From Streptomyces alboflavus (GTDB lineage Bacteria > Actinomycetota > Actinomycetes > Streptomycetales > Streptomycetaceae): a DNA stretch of 64,000 nucleotides. The first letter of the stretch is position 1; each line of letters begins with the position of its first letter. The position numbers were made by a program, and so were the translations under genes. The notes under the pieces were generated by a model, which worked only from the letters and a program-made list of their open reading frames with translations, was not told where the DNA came from and made no database searches. This document shows positions 16,423 through 25,063 of the stretch, in pieces. The DNA is taken from positions 1 to 64,000 of the forward strand of contig NZ_JNXT01000034.1 of the NCBI RefSeq assembly GCF_000716675.1, read 5' to 3'.

Positions 16423-17679
16423 ATGAGTGCCTCGACGCCCCCGCCGACCTCCGGCGAGCCCACCGCAGCAGGTCCCGGCGCCTCCGCCGACCTCCCCACC
16501 CTTCTGGTCAAGATCTTCGGCAAGGACCGCCCAGGCATCACCGCCGGACTCTTCGACACCCTCGCCGCGTACTCCGTCGATGTCGTCGACATCGAGCAGG
16601 TCGTGACCCGTGGCCGGATAGTGCTGTGCGCCCTGGTCACCGCACCGCCGCCCGGCATGGAGGGCGACCTGCGGGCCACCGTCCACAGCTGGGCGGAGTC
16701 CGTGAAGCTCCAGGCCGAGATCATCTCGGGCCACGGCGACAACCGCCCGCGCGGCCTCGGCCGCTCCCTGGTGACGGTGCTCGGCCACCCCCTCACCGCG
16801 GAGTCGACGGCCGCGATCGCCGCCTGCATCACGGGCACGGGCGGCAACATCGACCGTGTCTTCCGCCTCGCCAAGTACCCGGTGACGGCGGTGGAGTTCG
16901 CCGTCTCCGGCACGGAGACCGAGCCGCTGCGCACCGCCCTCGCGACGGAGGCGCACGCCCTCGGCGTGGACATCGCGGTCGTGGCGGCGGGCCTGCACCG
17001 CCGTGCCCAGCGCCTGGTCGTGATGGACGTCGACTCGACCCTCATCCAGGACGAGGTGATCGAGCTCTTCGCCGCGCACGCGGGCTGCGAGGAGGAGGTC
17101 GCCGCCGTGACCACCGCGGCCATGCGCGGCGAGCTGGACTTCGAGGAGTCGCTGCACGCCCGCGTCGCGCTGCTCAAGGACCTGGACGTGTCCGCCGTGG
17201 ACAAGGTGAGGACCGAGGTCCGGCTGACCCCCGGCGCCCGTACGCTCATCCGCACCCTCAAGCGCCTCGGCTATCAAGTCGGCGTCGTCTCGGGCGGCTT
17301 CACCCAGGTCACCGATGACCTGAAGGAACGTCTCGGCCTGGACTTCGCGCACGCCAACACCCTGGAGATCGTCGACGGCAGGCTCACCGGCAGGGTGACC
17401 GGCGAGATCGTCGACCGCGCGGGCAAGGCCCGGCTCCTTCGCCGCTTCGCCGCCGAGGCGGGCGTGCCGCTGGAGCAGACCGTGGCGATCGGCGACGGCG
17501 CCAACGACCTGGACATGCTCAACGCCGCCGGCCTGGGCGTCGCCTTCAACGCCAAGCCGATGGTCCGCGAGGCCGCCCACACCGCGGTGAACGTCCCCTT
17601 CCTCGACACCGTCCTGTATCTCCTCGGCATCACCCGCGAAGAGGTCGAGGCCGCGGACATGCACTTGGACCAGGACTAA
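16423..17679 (+). CDS. serB: Phosphoserine phosphatase SerB
   Basis: A 418-residue enzyme for the last step of serine synthesis, O-phospho-L-serine to L-serine. The N-terminal half (about residues 25-190) holds two ACT-type regulatory domains (TLLVKIFGKDRPGITAGLFD starts the first). The C-terminal HAD domain has motif I VMDVDSTLIQDEV with the nucleophile Asp, motif II GVVSGGFTQV, and motif III/IV AIGDGANDLDML. This is the long ACT-fused form typical of actinobacteria. ATG 16423 gives the standard N-terminus. The gene stands alone and is closed by a strong terminator. Confidence 0.95.
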   Translation: MSASTPPPTSGEPTAAGPGASADLPTLLVKIFGKDRPGITAGLFDTLAAYSVDVVDIEQVVTRGRIVLCALVTAPPPGMEGDLRATVHSWAESVKLQAEIISGHGDNRPRGLGRSLVTVLGHPLTAESTAAIAACITGTGGNIDRVFRLAKYPVTAVEFAVSGTETEPLRTALATEAHALGVDIAVVAAGLHRRAQRLVVMDVDSTLIQDEVIELFAAHAGCEEEVAAVTTAAMRGELDFEESLHARVALLKDLDVSAVDKVRTEVRLTPGARTLIRTLKRLGYQVGVVSGGFTQVTDDLKERLGLDFAHANTLEIVDGRLTGRVTGEIVDRAGKARLLRRFAAEAGVPLEQTVAIGDGANDLDMLNAAGLGVAFNAKPMVREAAHTAVNVPFLDTVLYLLGITREEVEAADMHLDQD

Positions 17680-17740
17680 GACCAGACCAGACCGGACCGG
17701 ACCGACGGTCGCGCCTCCCGCACGCCACACCGGAGCCGAC

Positions 17741-17772
17741 GGGCCCGGCGTCCTTCGACGCCGGGCCCTTCT
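17741..17772 (+). terminator. Terminator after serB
   Basis: GGGCCCGGCGTC (17741-17752) pairs perfectly with GACGCCGGGCCC (17757-17768) around CTTC and is followed by TTCTCG. It also separates serB from the convergent phosphatase gene. Confidence 0.82.
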
Positions 17773-17804
17773 CGTGGGTCGGATCAGGTGGGAGTGGGGT
17801 GCCG

Positions 17805-18323
17805 CTACTCCGACGGCGCCCAGTAGTCCACCAGGGTCGCCGTCCCCGGCTCCAGGCTCTTCCACGACCCGGTGTACGTCAGGACGGCGAACGCCGACGT
17901 CGGGAAGCCGCGGCGGTTCATCCGCACCTGGGCGTCGCCCTCGGCCTCGCCGCTGAGGACGTCGGCGAGGCCGTGGACGCCGGGGTTGTGGCCGATCAGG
18001 ATCAGGTCCCGGACGTCGTCCGGGGTTTCGTTGAGCACGGCGATCAGCTCGCCGGGGGACGCCTCGTAGACCCGGTCCTCGTAGACCGTCCGGGGGCGCT
18101 GGGTGAGCTCCGGGACGGCGAGCTTCCAGGTCTCACGGGTCCTGGCGGCGGTCGAGCAGAGGGCGAGGTCGAAGGCGATGCCGCTCTCGGCCAGTCTGCG
18201 ACCGGCCACGGGGGCGTCCCTGCGGCCGCGCTCGGCGAGCGGGCGCTCGTGGTCGGACACTTGGGGCCAGTCGGCCTTCGCATGCCGGAAGAGGACAATC
18301 CTGCGGGGATCTGCGACGCTCAT
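17805..18323 (-). CDS. Histidine phosphatase (SixA/RHG family)
   Basis: A 172-residue cytoplasmic phosphatase. The catalytic RHG-type motif appears as VLFRHAKADWP near the N-terminus (phospho-accepting His), with ERPLAERGRRDAP next. The second catalytic His is in LILIGHNPGVHGLA. SixA-type enzymes remove phosphate from histidine phosphotransfer proteins, but Streptomyces members may have other substrates. Start MSVADPRR at 18321-18323 puts the strand-1 motif at the usual distance; an ATG eight codons upstream is possible. Confidence 0.88.
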   Translation of the reverse strand: MSVADPRRIVLFRHAKADWPQVSDHERPLAERGRRDAPVAGRRLAESGIAFDLALCSTAARTRETWKLAVPELTQRPRTVYEDRVYEASPGELIAVLNETPDDVRDLILIGHNPGVHGLADVLSGEAEGDAQVRMNRRGFPTSAFAVLTYTGSWKSLEPGTATLVDYWAPSE

Positions 18324-18439
18324 GCGTCCCAGCTTCGCATGAAACACGCCAACGGGCGCAGGGAGTTGACGGGCTCCGTCAGCACGGGTGACAGGGCTTT
18401 CGGGGGGTGACCCACGAGGTCAGGGGCGGTGCGGAGGTG

Positions 18440-18661
18440 TCACGCCGCGATGCGCAGCATGTCCCGCAGGCGCTCCAGGATATCCGTGACCGCGGGCTCG
18501 CTGCTCGCCGCGTGGGCGTCCGCCGGGTTCAGTATCAGCAGGAGCAGGGCCGCGAAGGCGATCGCGGGGAGGGCGATGGACCACCAGGGCAGCTGGATCT
18601 CGATGCCGGCCGGCTTCGCCTGGTCCGCCGGGTCGCGTCGAGTGTGCGAACGGGCCGACAT
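18440..18661 (-). CDS. Small single-span membrane protein, unknown
   Basis: A 73-residue protein with a charged N-terminus (SARSHTRRDPADQAKPAG), one strong membrane helix (WWSIALPAIAFAALLLLILN) and a short amphipathic C-terminus with VTDILERLRDMLR. GGAGG lies just before the ATG at 18659-18661. An ATG 16 codons earlier is also in frame. I do not recognise the family, although similar small proteins occur in Streptomyces. Confidence 0.6.
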   Translation of the reverse strand: MSARSHTRRDPADQAKPAGIEIQLPWWSIALPAIAFAALLLLILNPADAHAASSEPAVTDILERLRDMLRIAA

Positions 18662-18850
18662 GCCGCCTCCATGGTCTTCGAGTGCTCCGTGCCGCGTCTT
18701 CGCGGCCACATCTCGAAGGTACGGAGTCCGGCGCCCTCAACCCATCCGGTGATCCACCCAGTTAACCCTGACACTGGCCCCCTAGGGGATGGTGGTGCTA
18801 GCCCCACCATCCGGCGACGCAGGGGCCCCGCGTCGCCTGCTGAAGGATCG

Positions 18851-18967
18851 TCAGGGAGAGGCCACCGTCGCGACGATTCCGATGATCACGGTGATGGCCA
18901 GCATCGCGCCGAGCACGAGGAGCAGCTTCTTCTGGCCGTTCTGGGGGTTCGGGTCGAGCACTGGCAT
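18851..18967 (-). CDS. SGM_5486-type transporter-associated mini-protein
   Basis: A 38-residue ORF. It reads MPVLDPNPQNGQKKL, then one membrane helix (LLVLGAMLAITVIIGIVATV), and ends ASP. I recognise it as the SGM_5486 family, which is repeatedly found next to a CynX/NimT-type MFS transporter. That transporter is the next gene upstream, 87 bases away on the same strand. It probably binds or stabilises the transporter in the membrane, which is inference from conserved neighbourhood. Confidence 0.85.
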   Translation of the reverse strand: MPVLDPNPQNGQKKLLLVLGAMLAITVIIGIVATVASP

Positions 18968-19054
18968 GGGGCAAGTCTCGCACCCCTCGGGCGGTCCCTG
19001 CTCCCCGGGGGTCCCTGGGCCCGAGGTCCCCGAAGTCCCCCGGGGTCCCCGGGG

Positions 19055-20455
19055 TCAGGCCGTCGCCCCCGCAGCCGCCGCCCGCTGCGCCACCTCGTCC
19101 TCGATGGTGCGGTCGCGGCCCGCGAGGACGCCGACGGCGATCTGCGGCACCATCAGGCCCGCCATGAGCGCGATCGGCAGGCCCCAGCCGCCGCTGTGCT
19201 GGTAGAGGACGCCGACGAGCAGCGGTCCCGGGATCGAGATCAGATAGCCGGTGCTCTGGGCGAAGGCGGACAGCTTGGCCACACCCGCACTGCTCTTGGC
19301 GCGCATGCCGACCATCGTGAGGGCCAGCGGGAAGGCGCAGTTGGAGATGCCGCACAGCAGCGCCCAGGCCCAGGCGCCGCCCGCCGGGGCGAAGTACAGG
19401 CCCGCGTACCCGGCGAGCCCGCAGGTGCCGAGGGCGACCACCACGGGACCCTGGTGGGTGAGGCGCGTCGCCACGCGCGGGATGACGAAGGCGAGGGGCA
19501 CGCCCATGGCCATCGTGACGGCGAGCAGCACACCGGCCTCACCGGCGGGCACGCCCGCGTCCCGGAAGATCTGCGGCAGCCAGCCCATCGTGATGTACGC
19601 GGCGGTGGCCTGGAGGCCGAAGAAGCAGGCCAGCGCCCAGGCGGTGCGGCTGTGGGTGATGCGCAGGCCCTCGTCCTGCTGCCGGACGGCCGCGGGCACC
19701 CGCTCGGAACCGGCGGCGTTCCCGCGGTCGCGCACCAGCGGGATCCACGGCACGACGGCCACGACGGCCACCGCCGCCCAGATGGCGAGGCCCGCGCGCC
19801 AGCTGCCGCCGAGCGCGTCGGTCACCGGCACGGTGACCGCGGCGGCAGCTGAGGTGCCGAGCGCGAGGGCCATGGAGTACAGGCCGGTCATCGAGCCGAC
19901 GCGGTCCGGGAACCAGCGCTTGACGATCACCGGCATCAGGACGTTGCTGACGGCGATGCCCATCAGCGCGAGCGCGCTCGCGGCCAGGAAGCCGACGGTG
20001 CCGCCCAGGAAGGGACGTATCAGCAGGCCCGTGGCGATGGCCACCATGCCGCCGCACACCACCGCGCCCGCGCCGAAGCGCCGGGCGAAGCGGGGCGCGA
20101 GGCTGCCGAAGGCCGCGAAGCACAGCGGCGGCACGGAGGTGAGGAGTCCTGCGAGCGTGCCGCTCATGCCGAGCCCGTCGCGCACCTCTTCGAGGAGGGC
20201 GCCGAGGCTGGTGATGGCGGGCCGCAGGTTGAGGGCCGCGAGGACGATGCCGACGATCACGAGACGCGTCGTCCACGCGCGCGTGGGCTGCTGTTTCACG
20301 GCCGCCGCCGCGGCTCGCGCGGGTCCGGCCCCGCCGGTCGCGTCGGTGCCGCCGGTGCCGCTCGTGCGTCCAGTGAGTACCTTCGGTGCCGTCGTCGCCG
20401 TACCAGTCGCCGTACCCGCCGCAGGACTCGTCGTCTTCGCTTCCTCACTCGCCAT
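19055..20455 (-). CDS. CynX/NimT-type MFS transporter
   Basis: A 466-residue protein. A cytoplasmic Ala/Thr/Gly-rich N-terminus of about 60 residues is followed by 12 membrane helices starting at RLVIVGIVLAALNLRPAITS, the characteristic CynX/NimT opening (NLRP in helix 1). Family members export or import cyanate, 2-nitroimidazole or related small solutes; the substrate cannot be told here. ATG 20453-20455 (MASEEAK) starts the protein; the longer frame runs through the divergent regulator. The FadR-type gene is divergent with a palindrome between them. Confidence 0.88.
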   Translation of the reverse strand: MASEEAKTTSPAAGTATGTATTAPKVLTGRTSGTGGTDATGGAGPARAAAAAVKQQPTRAWTTRLVIVGIVLAALNLRPAITSLGALLEEVRDGLGMSGTLAGLLTSVPPLCFAAFGSLAPRFARRFGAGAVVCGGMVAIATGLLIRPFLGGTVGFLAASALALMGIAVSNVLMPVIVKRWFPDRVGSMTGLYSMALALGTSAAAAVTVPVTDALGGSWRAGLAIWAAVAVVAVVPWIPLVRDRGNAAGSERVPAAVRQQDEGLRITHSRTAWALACFFGLQATAAYITMGWLPQIFRDAGVPAGEAGVLLAVTMAMGVPLAFVIPRVATRLTHQGPVVVALGTCGLAGYAGLYFAPAGGAWAWALLCGISNCAFPLALTMVGMRAKSSAGVAKLSAFAQSTGYLISIPGPLLVGVLYQHSGGWGLPIALMAGLMVPQIAVGVLAGRDRTIEDEVAQRAAAAGATA

Positions 20456-20480
20456 GAGAGCCATCATAGAATCATGGGAT

Positions 20481-20496
20481 GATTGGTTGTCCAATC
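20481..20496. promoter_or_regulatory. Operator palindrome between transporter and FadR-type regulator
   Basis: GATTGGTTGTCCAATC is a perfect 6-bp inverted repeat around TTGT. It starts 26 bases upstream of the transporter ATG and ends 81 bases before the regulator ATG. FadR-subfamily GntR proteins bind short palindromes of the TGGT-ACCA kind, so this is the likely site of autoregulation and transporter control. Confidence 0.55.
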
Positions 20497-20576
20497 CGTT
20501 CACGATGCAAGCACCACCGGGCACCCGCCCGCCTCCTGCCCGCCCCTCCGTCCGACCGCTCGCCCGAAGGAACGCC

Positions 20577-21263
20577 ATGCCCCTGACCACGCCGCGCCGC
20601 TCGGCGCTCTCCGAGCAGGTCATCTCCGAGCTGCGCAACCAGATCTCGTCCGGCGAGTGGCCGGTGGGCTCCCGCATCCCCACCGAACCCGAGCTGGTCG
20701 AGCAGCTCGGCGTGGCCAGGAACACGGTGCGCGAGGCGGTCCGCGCCCTCGCCCACAACGGCCTGCTCGACATCCGCCAGGGCTCGGGCACCTATGTGGT
20801 CGCGACCAGCGAGCTCGCGGGCGTGATGCAGCGCAGGTTCGCCGACGCCCACCCGCGGCACATCGCGGAGCTGCGCGCCACGCTGGAGTCGAGCGCCGCG
20901 AAGCTGGCCGCCGAGCGGCGCACCGAGCGGGATCTGCGGCAGCTGGACACGCTGCTCGCGCGCCGCGAGGAGGCCTGGGCCTCGGGCGACGCCGAGGCGT
21001 TCGTGACGGCCGACTCGACGCTGCACCTCGCGGTGGTGGCCGCGTCGCACAACGACGTCATGACGGCCATGTACGCGGACCTGGGCGAGGTGCTGCGGGA
21101 CTGGCTGCGCGAGGACATCGGCCGGGAGCTGAGCCCGGAGACCTACATGGACCACGGGCGCCTGGTCGAGGCGATCCGGGCGGGGGACGCCGAGGCCGCG
21201 GCGGCGGAGGCGGCCAGCTATCCCTACCTGTGCCGCCCGGAGCGCCTCGCGGCCGACGCCTGA
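20577..21263 (+). CDS. FadR-subfamily GntR transcriptional regulator
   Basis: A 228-residue repressor. The N-terminal winged helix (residues 8-75) has RIPTEPELVEQLGVARNTVR with the recognition helix, followed by the wing DIRQGSGTYV. The C-terminal FCD-type domain is all-helical, with ligand or metal residues likely in DSTLHLAVVAASHN and DHGRLVEAI. It probably controls the divergent MFS gene in response to the transported compound. ATG 20577 gives the normal FadR start. Confidence 0.92.
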   Translation: MPLTTPRRSALSEQVISELRNQISSGEWPVGSRIPTEPELVEQLGVARNTVREAVRALAHNGLLDIRQGSGTYVVATSELAGVMQRRFADAHPRHIAELRATLESSAAKLAAERRTERDLRQLDTLLARREEAWASGDAEAFVTADSTLHLAVVAASHNDVMTAMYADLGEVLRDWLREDIGRELSPETYMDHGRLVEAIRAGDAEAAAAEAASYPYLCRPERLAADA

Positions 21264-21288
21264 CGTCCGACCGCCCCGCCGCCCGGCC

Positions 21289-21669
21289 TCACCGCTGGTG
21301 GCTGACCCACACCGAGCGGATCTCCTTCCAGCACCGCCCGGTGAGCCGCACCGTCCCGGCCGGTCCCGCGGCCACCGGAGCGCTGTCGCTGTCGACGTCC
21401 CACCACCGGTCGCACTCGATGTGCAGCCGGACCCGGTCGGTCTCGGGGTAGGGGTTGTGGCAGTACGCGACGGCCGTCGACCCCTGCACGCTGCTGCGGC
21501 ACTCCGCGCCGAACGGCCGGTCCTCGCGGGCCGGTCGAGCGGCCCCGCCCCGGTCACCGCCGTCGGCCGCGCGGGTCACCGCTCCCCCGGCCGTGTGGGA
21601 CGCGGCGTCATAGGGGAGGGCGACGAGCAGGGCGAGGGCGGCGAGCACCGCACCAGGTGACCAGCGCAC
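21289..21669 (-). CDS. Secreted protein of unknown function
   Basis: A 126-residue protein with a signal peptide (WSPGAVLAALALLVALPYDA, cleavage near residue 25) and a mature part with four cysteines (AECRSS, VAYCHNPYP, LHIECDRWWDVD, GRCWKEI). These would suit two disulphides in a small beta-rich domain. The start is GTG at 21667-21669. I do not recognise a family. The gene converges on the FadR-type gene with only 25 bases between them. Confidence 0.7.
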   Translation of the reverse strand: MRWSPGAVLAALALLVALPYDAASHTAGGAVTRAADGGDRGGAARPAREDRPFGAECRSSVQGSTAVAYCHNPYPETDRVRLHIECDRWWDVDSDSAPVAAGPAGTVRLTGRCWKEIRSVWVSHQR

Positions 21670-21805
21670 ACTTCAGGGTGCGCGGTCCGGGCCCGGGCGC
21701 GCCCGGTCAGGCGGCCGAACGGGCGACGCCCCGCCCCCGCGCGCTGCGGGAGACGGGGCGTCGGCCACGTACGAATGGCACGTACGGATACGTACGAGGA
21801 CCTGC

Positions 21806-22582
21806 TCAGGCACCCATCATGTGGACGCCGCCGTCGACGTGCACGACCTCGCCCGTCGTCTTCGGGAAGAAGTCCGACAGGAGGCCGACGACGCCGCGGC
21901 CCGCGGGCTCCGGGTCGGTGAGGTCCCAGCCGATGGGGGCGCGGTGGTTCCACACGTCCGCGAGCTCCTCGAAGCCCGGGATGGACTTGGCGGCCATGGA
22001 CTTGATCGGTCCGGCCGAGACCATGTTGACGCGGACGTTGCGGCCGCCGAGGTCACGCGCCAGGTAGCGCCCGGTGGACTCCAGAGCGGCCTTGGCGACG
22101 CCCATCCAGTCGTACTTCGGCCAGGCGATGGAGCCGTCGAAGGTGATGCCGACGACCGAGCCGCCGCCGCGCTTCTCCATCAGCGGGAGCAGCGCCATGG
22201 TGAGCGACTTCAGGGAGTACGCCGAGACCTGGAGGGCCGTCGAGACGTCCGCCCAGTCCGCCTCGAGGAAGTTGAAGGCGCCCTGCGGGCCGAAGGCGAT
22301 CGAGTGGACGACGCCGTCGATGCCCTCGTCGTCGCCGAAGTACTCGTTGACCTTGGCGGCCAGCGAGTCCAGGTGCTCCTGGTCGGTCACGTCCATCTCG
22401 ATGACCGTGGTGGGCTTGGGCAGCCGCTTGGCGATGCGCTCCACGAGCGTGACCCGGCCGAAGCCGGTGAGGACGACCTCGGCGCCCTGCTCCTGGGCGA
22501 CCTTCGCCGCGTGGAAGGCGATGGAGCCCTCCGTGAGGACGCCCGTGACGAGGATGCGCTTGCCGTCGAGAATTCCGCTCAT
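21806..22582 (-). CDS. fabI: Enoyl-[acyl-carrier-protein] reductase (NADH), InhA/FabI type
   Basis: A 258-residue enzyme that reduces trans-2-enoyl-ACP with NADH in the last step of each fatty-acid elongation round. The nucleotide site GVLTEGSIAFHAAKVAQEQG and LTGF are very close to mycobacterial InhA, the isoniazid target. The catalytic Tyr and Lys lie in KYDWMGVAKAALES, and the substrate loop RVNMVSAGPIKSMAAK follows. It is five bases downstream of fabG, and the two are clearly one transcript supplying both reductases of type II fatty-acid synthesis. Confidence 0.95.
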   Translation of the reverse strand: MSGILDGKRILVTGVLTEGSIAFHAAKVAQEQGAEVVLTGFGRVTLVERIAKRLPKPTTVIEMDVTDQEHLDSLAAKVNEYFGDDEGIDGVVHSIAFGPQGAFNFLEADWADVSTALQVSAYSLKSLTMALLPLMEKRGGGSVVGITFDGSIAWPKYDWMGVAKAALESTGRYLARDLGGRNVRVNMVSAGPIKSMAAKSIPGFEELADVWNHRAPIGWDLTDPEPAGRGVVGLLSDFFPKTTGEVVHVDGGVHMMGA

Positions 22583-22587
22583 GGTGA

Positions 22588-23307
22588 TCAGTGACCCATG
22601 CCCAATCCGCCGTCAACCGGGATGACGGCTCCAGTGATGTACGAGGCGTCGTCCGACGCGAGGAACTTCACCGTCGCGGCGATCTCCTCGGGCTTGGCGT
22701 AACGGCCGAGCGGCACCTGCGACACGATGTTCGCGCGCTGCTCGTCCGTCAGCACCTGGGTCATGTCGGTGTCGACAAAACCGGGCGCGACGACGTTGAA
22801 GGTGAGGTTGCGCGAGCCCAGCTCCCGGGCGAGCGAACGCGCGAAGCCGACCAGGCCCGCCTTGGAGGCGGCGTAGTTGGCCTGCCCGGGACCGCCGTAG
22901 AGGCCGACCACCGAGGAGATGAGGACGACGCGGCCCTTCCTGGCGCGCAGCATGCCGCGGTTGGCCCGCTTCACGACGCGGAAGGTGCCGGTGAGGTTGG
23001 TGTCGAGGACGGACGTGAAGTCCTCCTCGGACATGCGCATCAGGAGCTGGTCCTTGGTGATGCCCGCGTTGGCCACCAGGACCTCGACGGCTCCGTGCTT
23101 CTCCTCGATCTCCTTGTAGGCCTGCTCCACCATCTCGGTGTCGGTGATGTCGCACTTGACGGCGAGGACGCCGGCCGCGGTGAGGTCCTTGGGCGGCTCA
23201 CCCGAGCGGTAGGTGATCGCGACCTTGTCGCCCGCGTCGGCGAACGCGCGGGCGATGGCGAGGCCGATGCCCCGGTTTCCTCCAGTGACGAGAACCGAGC
23301 GGCTCAA
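22588..23307 (-). CDS. fabG: 3-oxoacyl-[acyl-carrier-protein] reductase FabG
   Basis: A 239-residue SDR that reduces 3-oxoacyl-ACP with NADPH. It has the Rossmann motif GGNRGIGLAIARAF, NAG in VANAGITKDQ, the catalytic Ser in LISSVVGLYG and the YAASKAGLVG active-site Tyr/Lys. FabG-specific GFVDTDMTQVL and ITGAVIPVDGGLGMGH complete it. The start codon is TTG (23305-23307), behind AAGGAAAGGGTG. First gene of the fabG-fabI pair. Confidence 0.95.
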   Translation of the reverse strand: MSRSVLVTGGNRGIGLAIARAFADAGDKVAITYRSGEPPKDLTAAGVLAVKCDITDTEMVEQAYKEIEEKHGAVEVLVANAGITKDQLLMRMSEEDFTSVLDTNLTGTFRVVKRANRGMLRARKGRVVLISSVVGLYGGPGQANYAASKAGLVGFARSLARELGSRNLTFNVVAPGFVDTDMTQVLTDEQRANIVSQVPLGRYAKPEEIAATVKFLASDDASYITGAVIPVDGGLGMGH

Positions 23308-23539
23308 CGGATCACCCTTTCCTTGGCTGTGTGGTCTTTCGAAAACCTATCGGTACCGTGCGCGATACGGAGAATCGGCGACCGACAGTGGCGCGGAAGA
23401 GTCGCTGTTGGATCCCTACAGAAAAGTGTGGCCACCGTCCGGTTCGCACGCCATGATCGGACGTGGCCGGTGCCGGGAGGCGGCCGTGACCGTGCCGGGG
23501 CGAGCAGGCCCACCACAGGCGACAGCAGGGAGACATTCC

Positions 23540-25063
23540 GTGCCTCATTCCATCGATGAAGCCTTCACGGCGTTGCCGTTGCGGGCGCTCGCCGACGCCG
23601 CGCTCGCCCGCGCGCGGGCGCTTGGCGCCCAGCACGCAGACTTCCGGCTCGAGCGGGTGCGCAGCGCGTCCTGGCGGCTGCGGGACGCCAAGCCGGCCGG
23701 GTCGTCCGACACCACGGACCTGGGATACGCGGTGCGGGTGGTGCACGACGGGGCGTGGGGGTTCGCCTCGGGCGTCGATCTGACGATGGACGCGGCGGCC
23801 CGGGTCGCCTCGCAGGCCGTCGCGATGGCGAAGCTGTCGGCGCAGGTGATCAAGGCGGCGGGGTCGGACGAGCGCGTGGAGCTGGCCGCCGAGCCGGTGC
23901 ACGCGGACCGGACCTGGGTGTCCGCGTACGAGATCGACCCCTTCTCCGTGCCGGACGCGGAGAAGACGGGGCTGCTCGCACAGTGGAGCGCGCGGCTGCT
24001 CGGCGCCGCCGGCGTCGCGCACGTGGACGCCTCGCTGCTCACCGTGCACGAGAACAAGTTCTACGCGGACACGGCGGGCACGGTGACGACCCAGCAGCGG
24101 GTGCGGCTGCATCCGCAGCTGACCGCTGTCGCCGTCGACGAGTCCAGCGGCGAGTTCGACTCGATGCGCACCATCGCCCCGCCGGTCGGCCGCGGCTGGG
24201 AGTACCTCACCGGGAACACCTGGGACTGGGCGGGCGAGCTCGACCGCATCCCGGAGCAGTTGGCGGAGAAGATGCGGGCGCCGAGCGTCGAGGCGGGCCG
24301 CTACGACCTCGTCGTCGACCCCTCGAACCTGTGGCTGACGATCCACGAGTCCATCGGCCACGCCACGGAGCTGGACCGCGCCCTCGGCTACGAGGCGGCG
24401 TACGCGGGCACCTCCTTCGCGACCTTCGACCAGCTCGGCAAGCTGGCGTACGGCTCGTCGCTGATGAACGTGACGGGTGACCGCACGGCCGAGCACGGGC
24501 TCGCGACCATCGGCTACGACGACGAGGGCGTGGCCGCGCAGTCGTGGGACCTGGTCAAGGACGGCACCCTCGTCGGCTACCAGCTGGACCGGCGGATCGC
24601 GAGGCTCACCGGCTTCGAGCGGTCCAACGGCTGCGCGTACGCCGACTCCCCCGGGCACGTCCCGGTGCAGCGCATGGCGAACGTCTCGCTCCAGCCGGAT
24701 CCCGGCGGGCTCTCCACGGAGGACCTGATCAGCGGCGTCGACCGGGGCATCTACGTGGTCGGCGACCGGTCCTGGTCCATCGACATGCAGCGCTACAACT
24801 TCCAGTTCACCGGACAGCGCTTCTACAGGATCGAGAACGGGCGGCTCACCGGGCAGCTGCGCGATGTCGCCTACCAGGCGACGACCACCGACTTCTGGGG
24901 CTCGATGACGGCGATCGGCGGCCCGCAGACGTACGTCCTCGGCGGCGCCTTCAACTGCGGCAAGGCCCAGCCGGGCCAGGTCGCGGCCGTGTCGCACGGC
25001 TGCCCCTCCGCCCTCTTCTCGGGCGTCAACATCCTCAACACGACGCAGGAGGCCGGGCGATGA
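23540..25063 (+). CDS. tldD: TldD-type metalloprotease subunit
   Basis: A 507-residue protein. The zinc motif HESIGHATELDRAL (about residues 272-285) contains the HExxxH ligands of TldD, and the C-terminal beta domain (VYVVGDRSWS-like, then GGAFNCGKAQPGQVAAVSHG) is typical. TldD and TldE form a heteromeric protease that degrades unfolded peptides and, in other systems, matures small peptides such as microcins. The start is GTG at 23540, since the frame upstream is non-coding. It overlaps its partner by four bases (ATGA). Confidence 0.9.
   Translation: MPHSIDEAFTALPLRALADAALARARALGAQHADFRLERVRSASWRLRDAKPAGSSDTTDLGYAVRVVHDGAWGFASGVDLTMDAAARVASQAVAMAKLSAQVIKAAGSDERVELAAEPVHADRTWVSAYEIDPFSVPDAEKTGLLAQWSARLLGAAGVAHVDASLLTVHENKFYADTAGTVTTQQRVRLHPQLTAVAVDESSGEFDSMRTIAPPVGRGWEYLTGNTWDWAGELDRIPEQLAEKMRAPSVEAGRYDLVVDPSNLWLTIHESIGHATELDRALGYEAAYAGTSFATFDQLGKLAYGSSLMNVTGDRTAEHGLATIGYDDEGVAAQSWDLVKDGTLVGYQLDRRIARLTGFERSNGCAYADSPGHVPVQRMANVSLQPDPGGLSTEDLISGVDRGIYVVGDRSWSIDMQRYNFQFTGQRFYRIENGRLTGQLRDVAYQATTTDFWGSMTAIGGPQTYVLGGAFNCGKAQPGQVAAVSHGCPSALFSGVNILNTTQEAGR

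Noticed and set aside
14491..17865. A minus-strand open frame of about 1,100 codons across the streptophobe and serB genes
   Set aside because: It is the antisense of two well-supported genes, has no domain or membrane pattern, and arises from high third-position GC.
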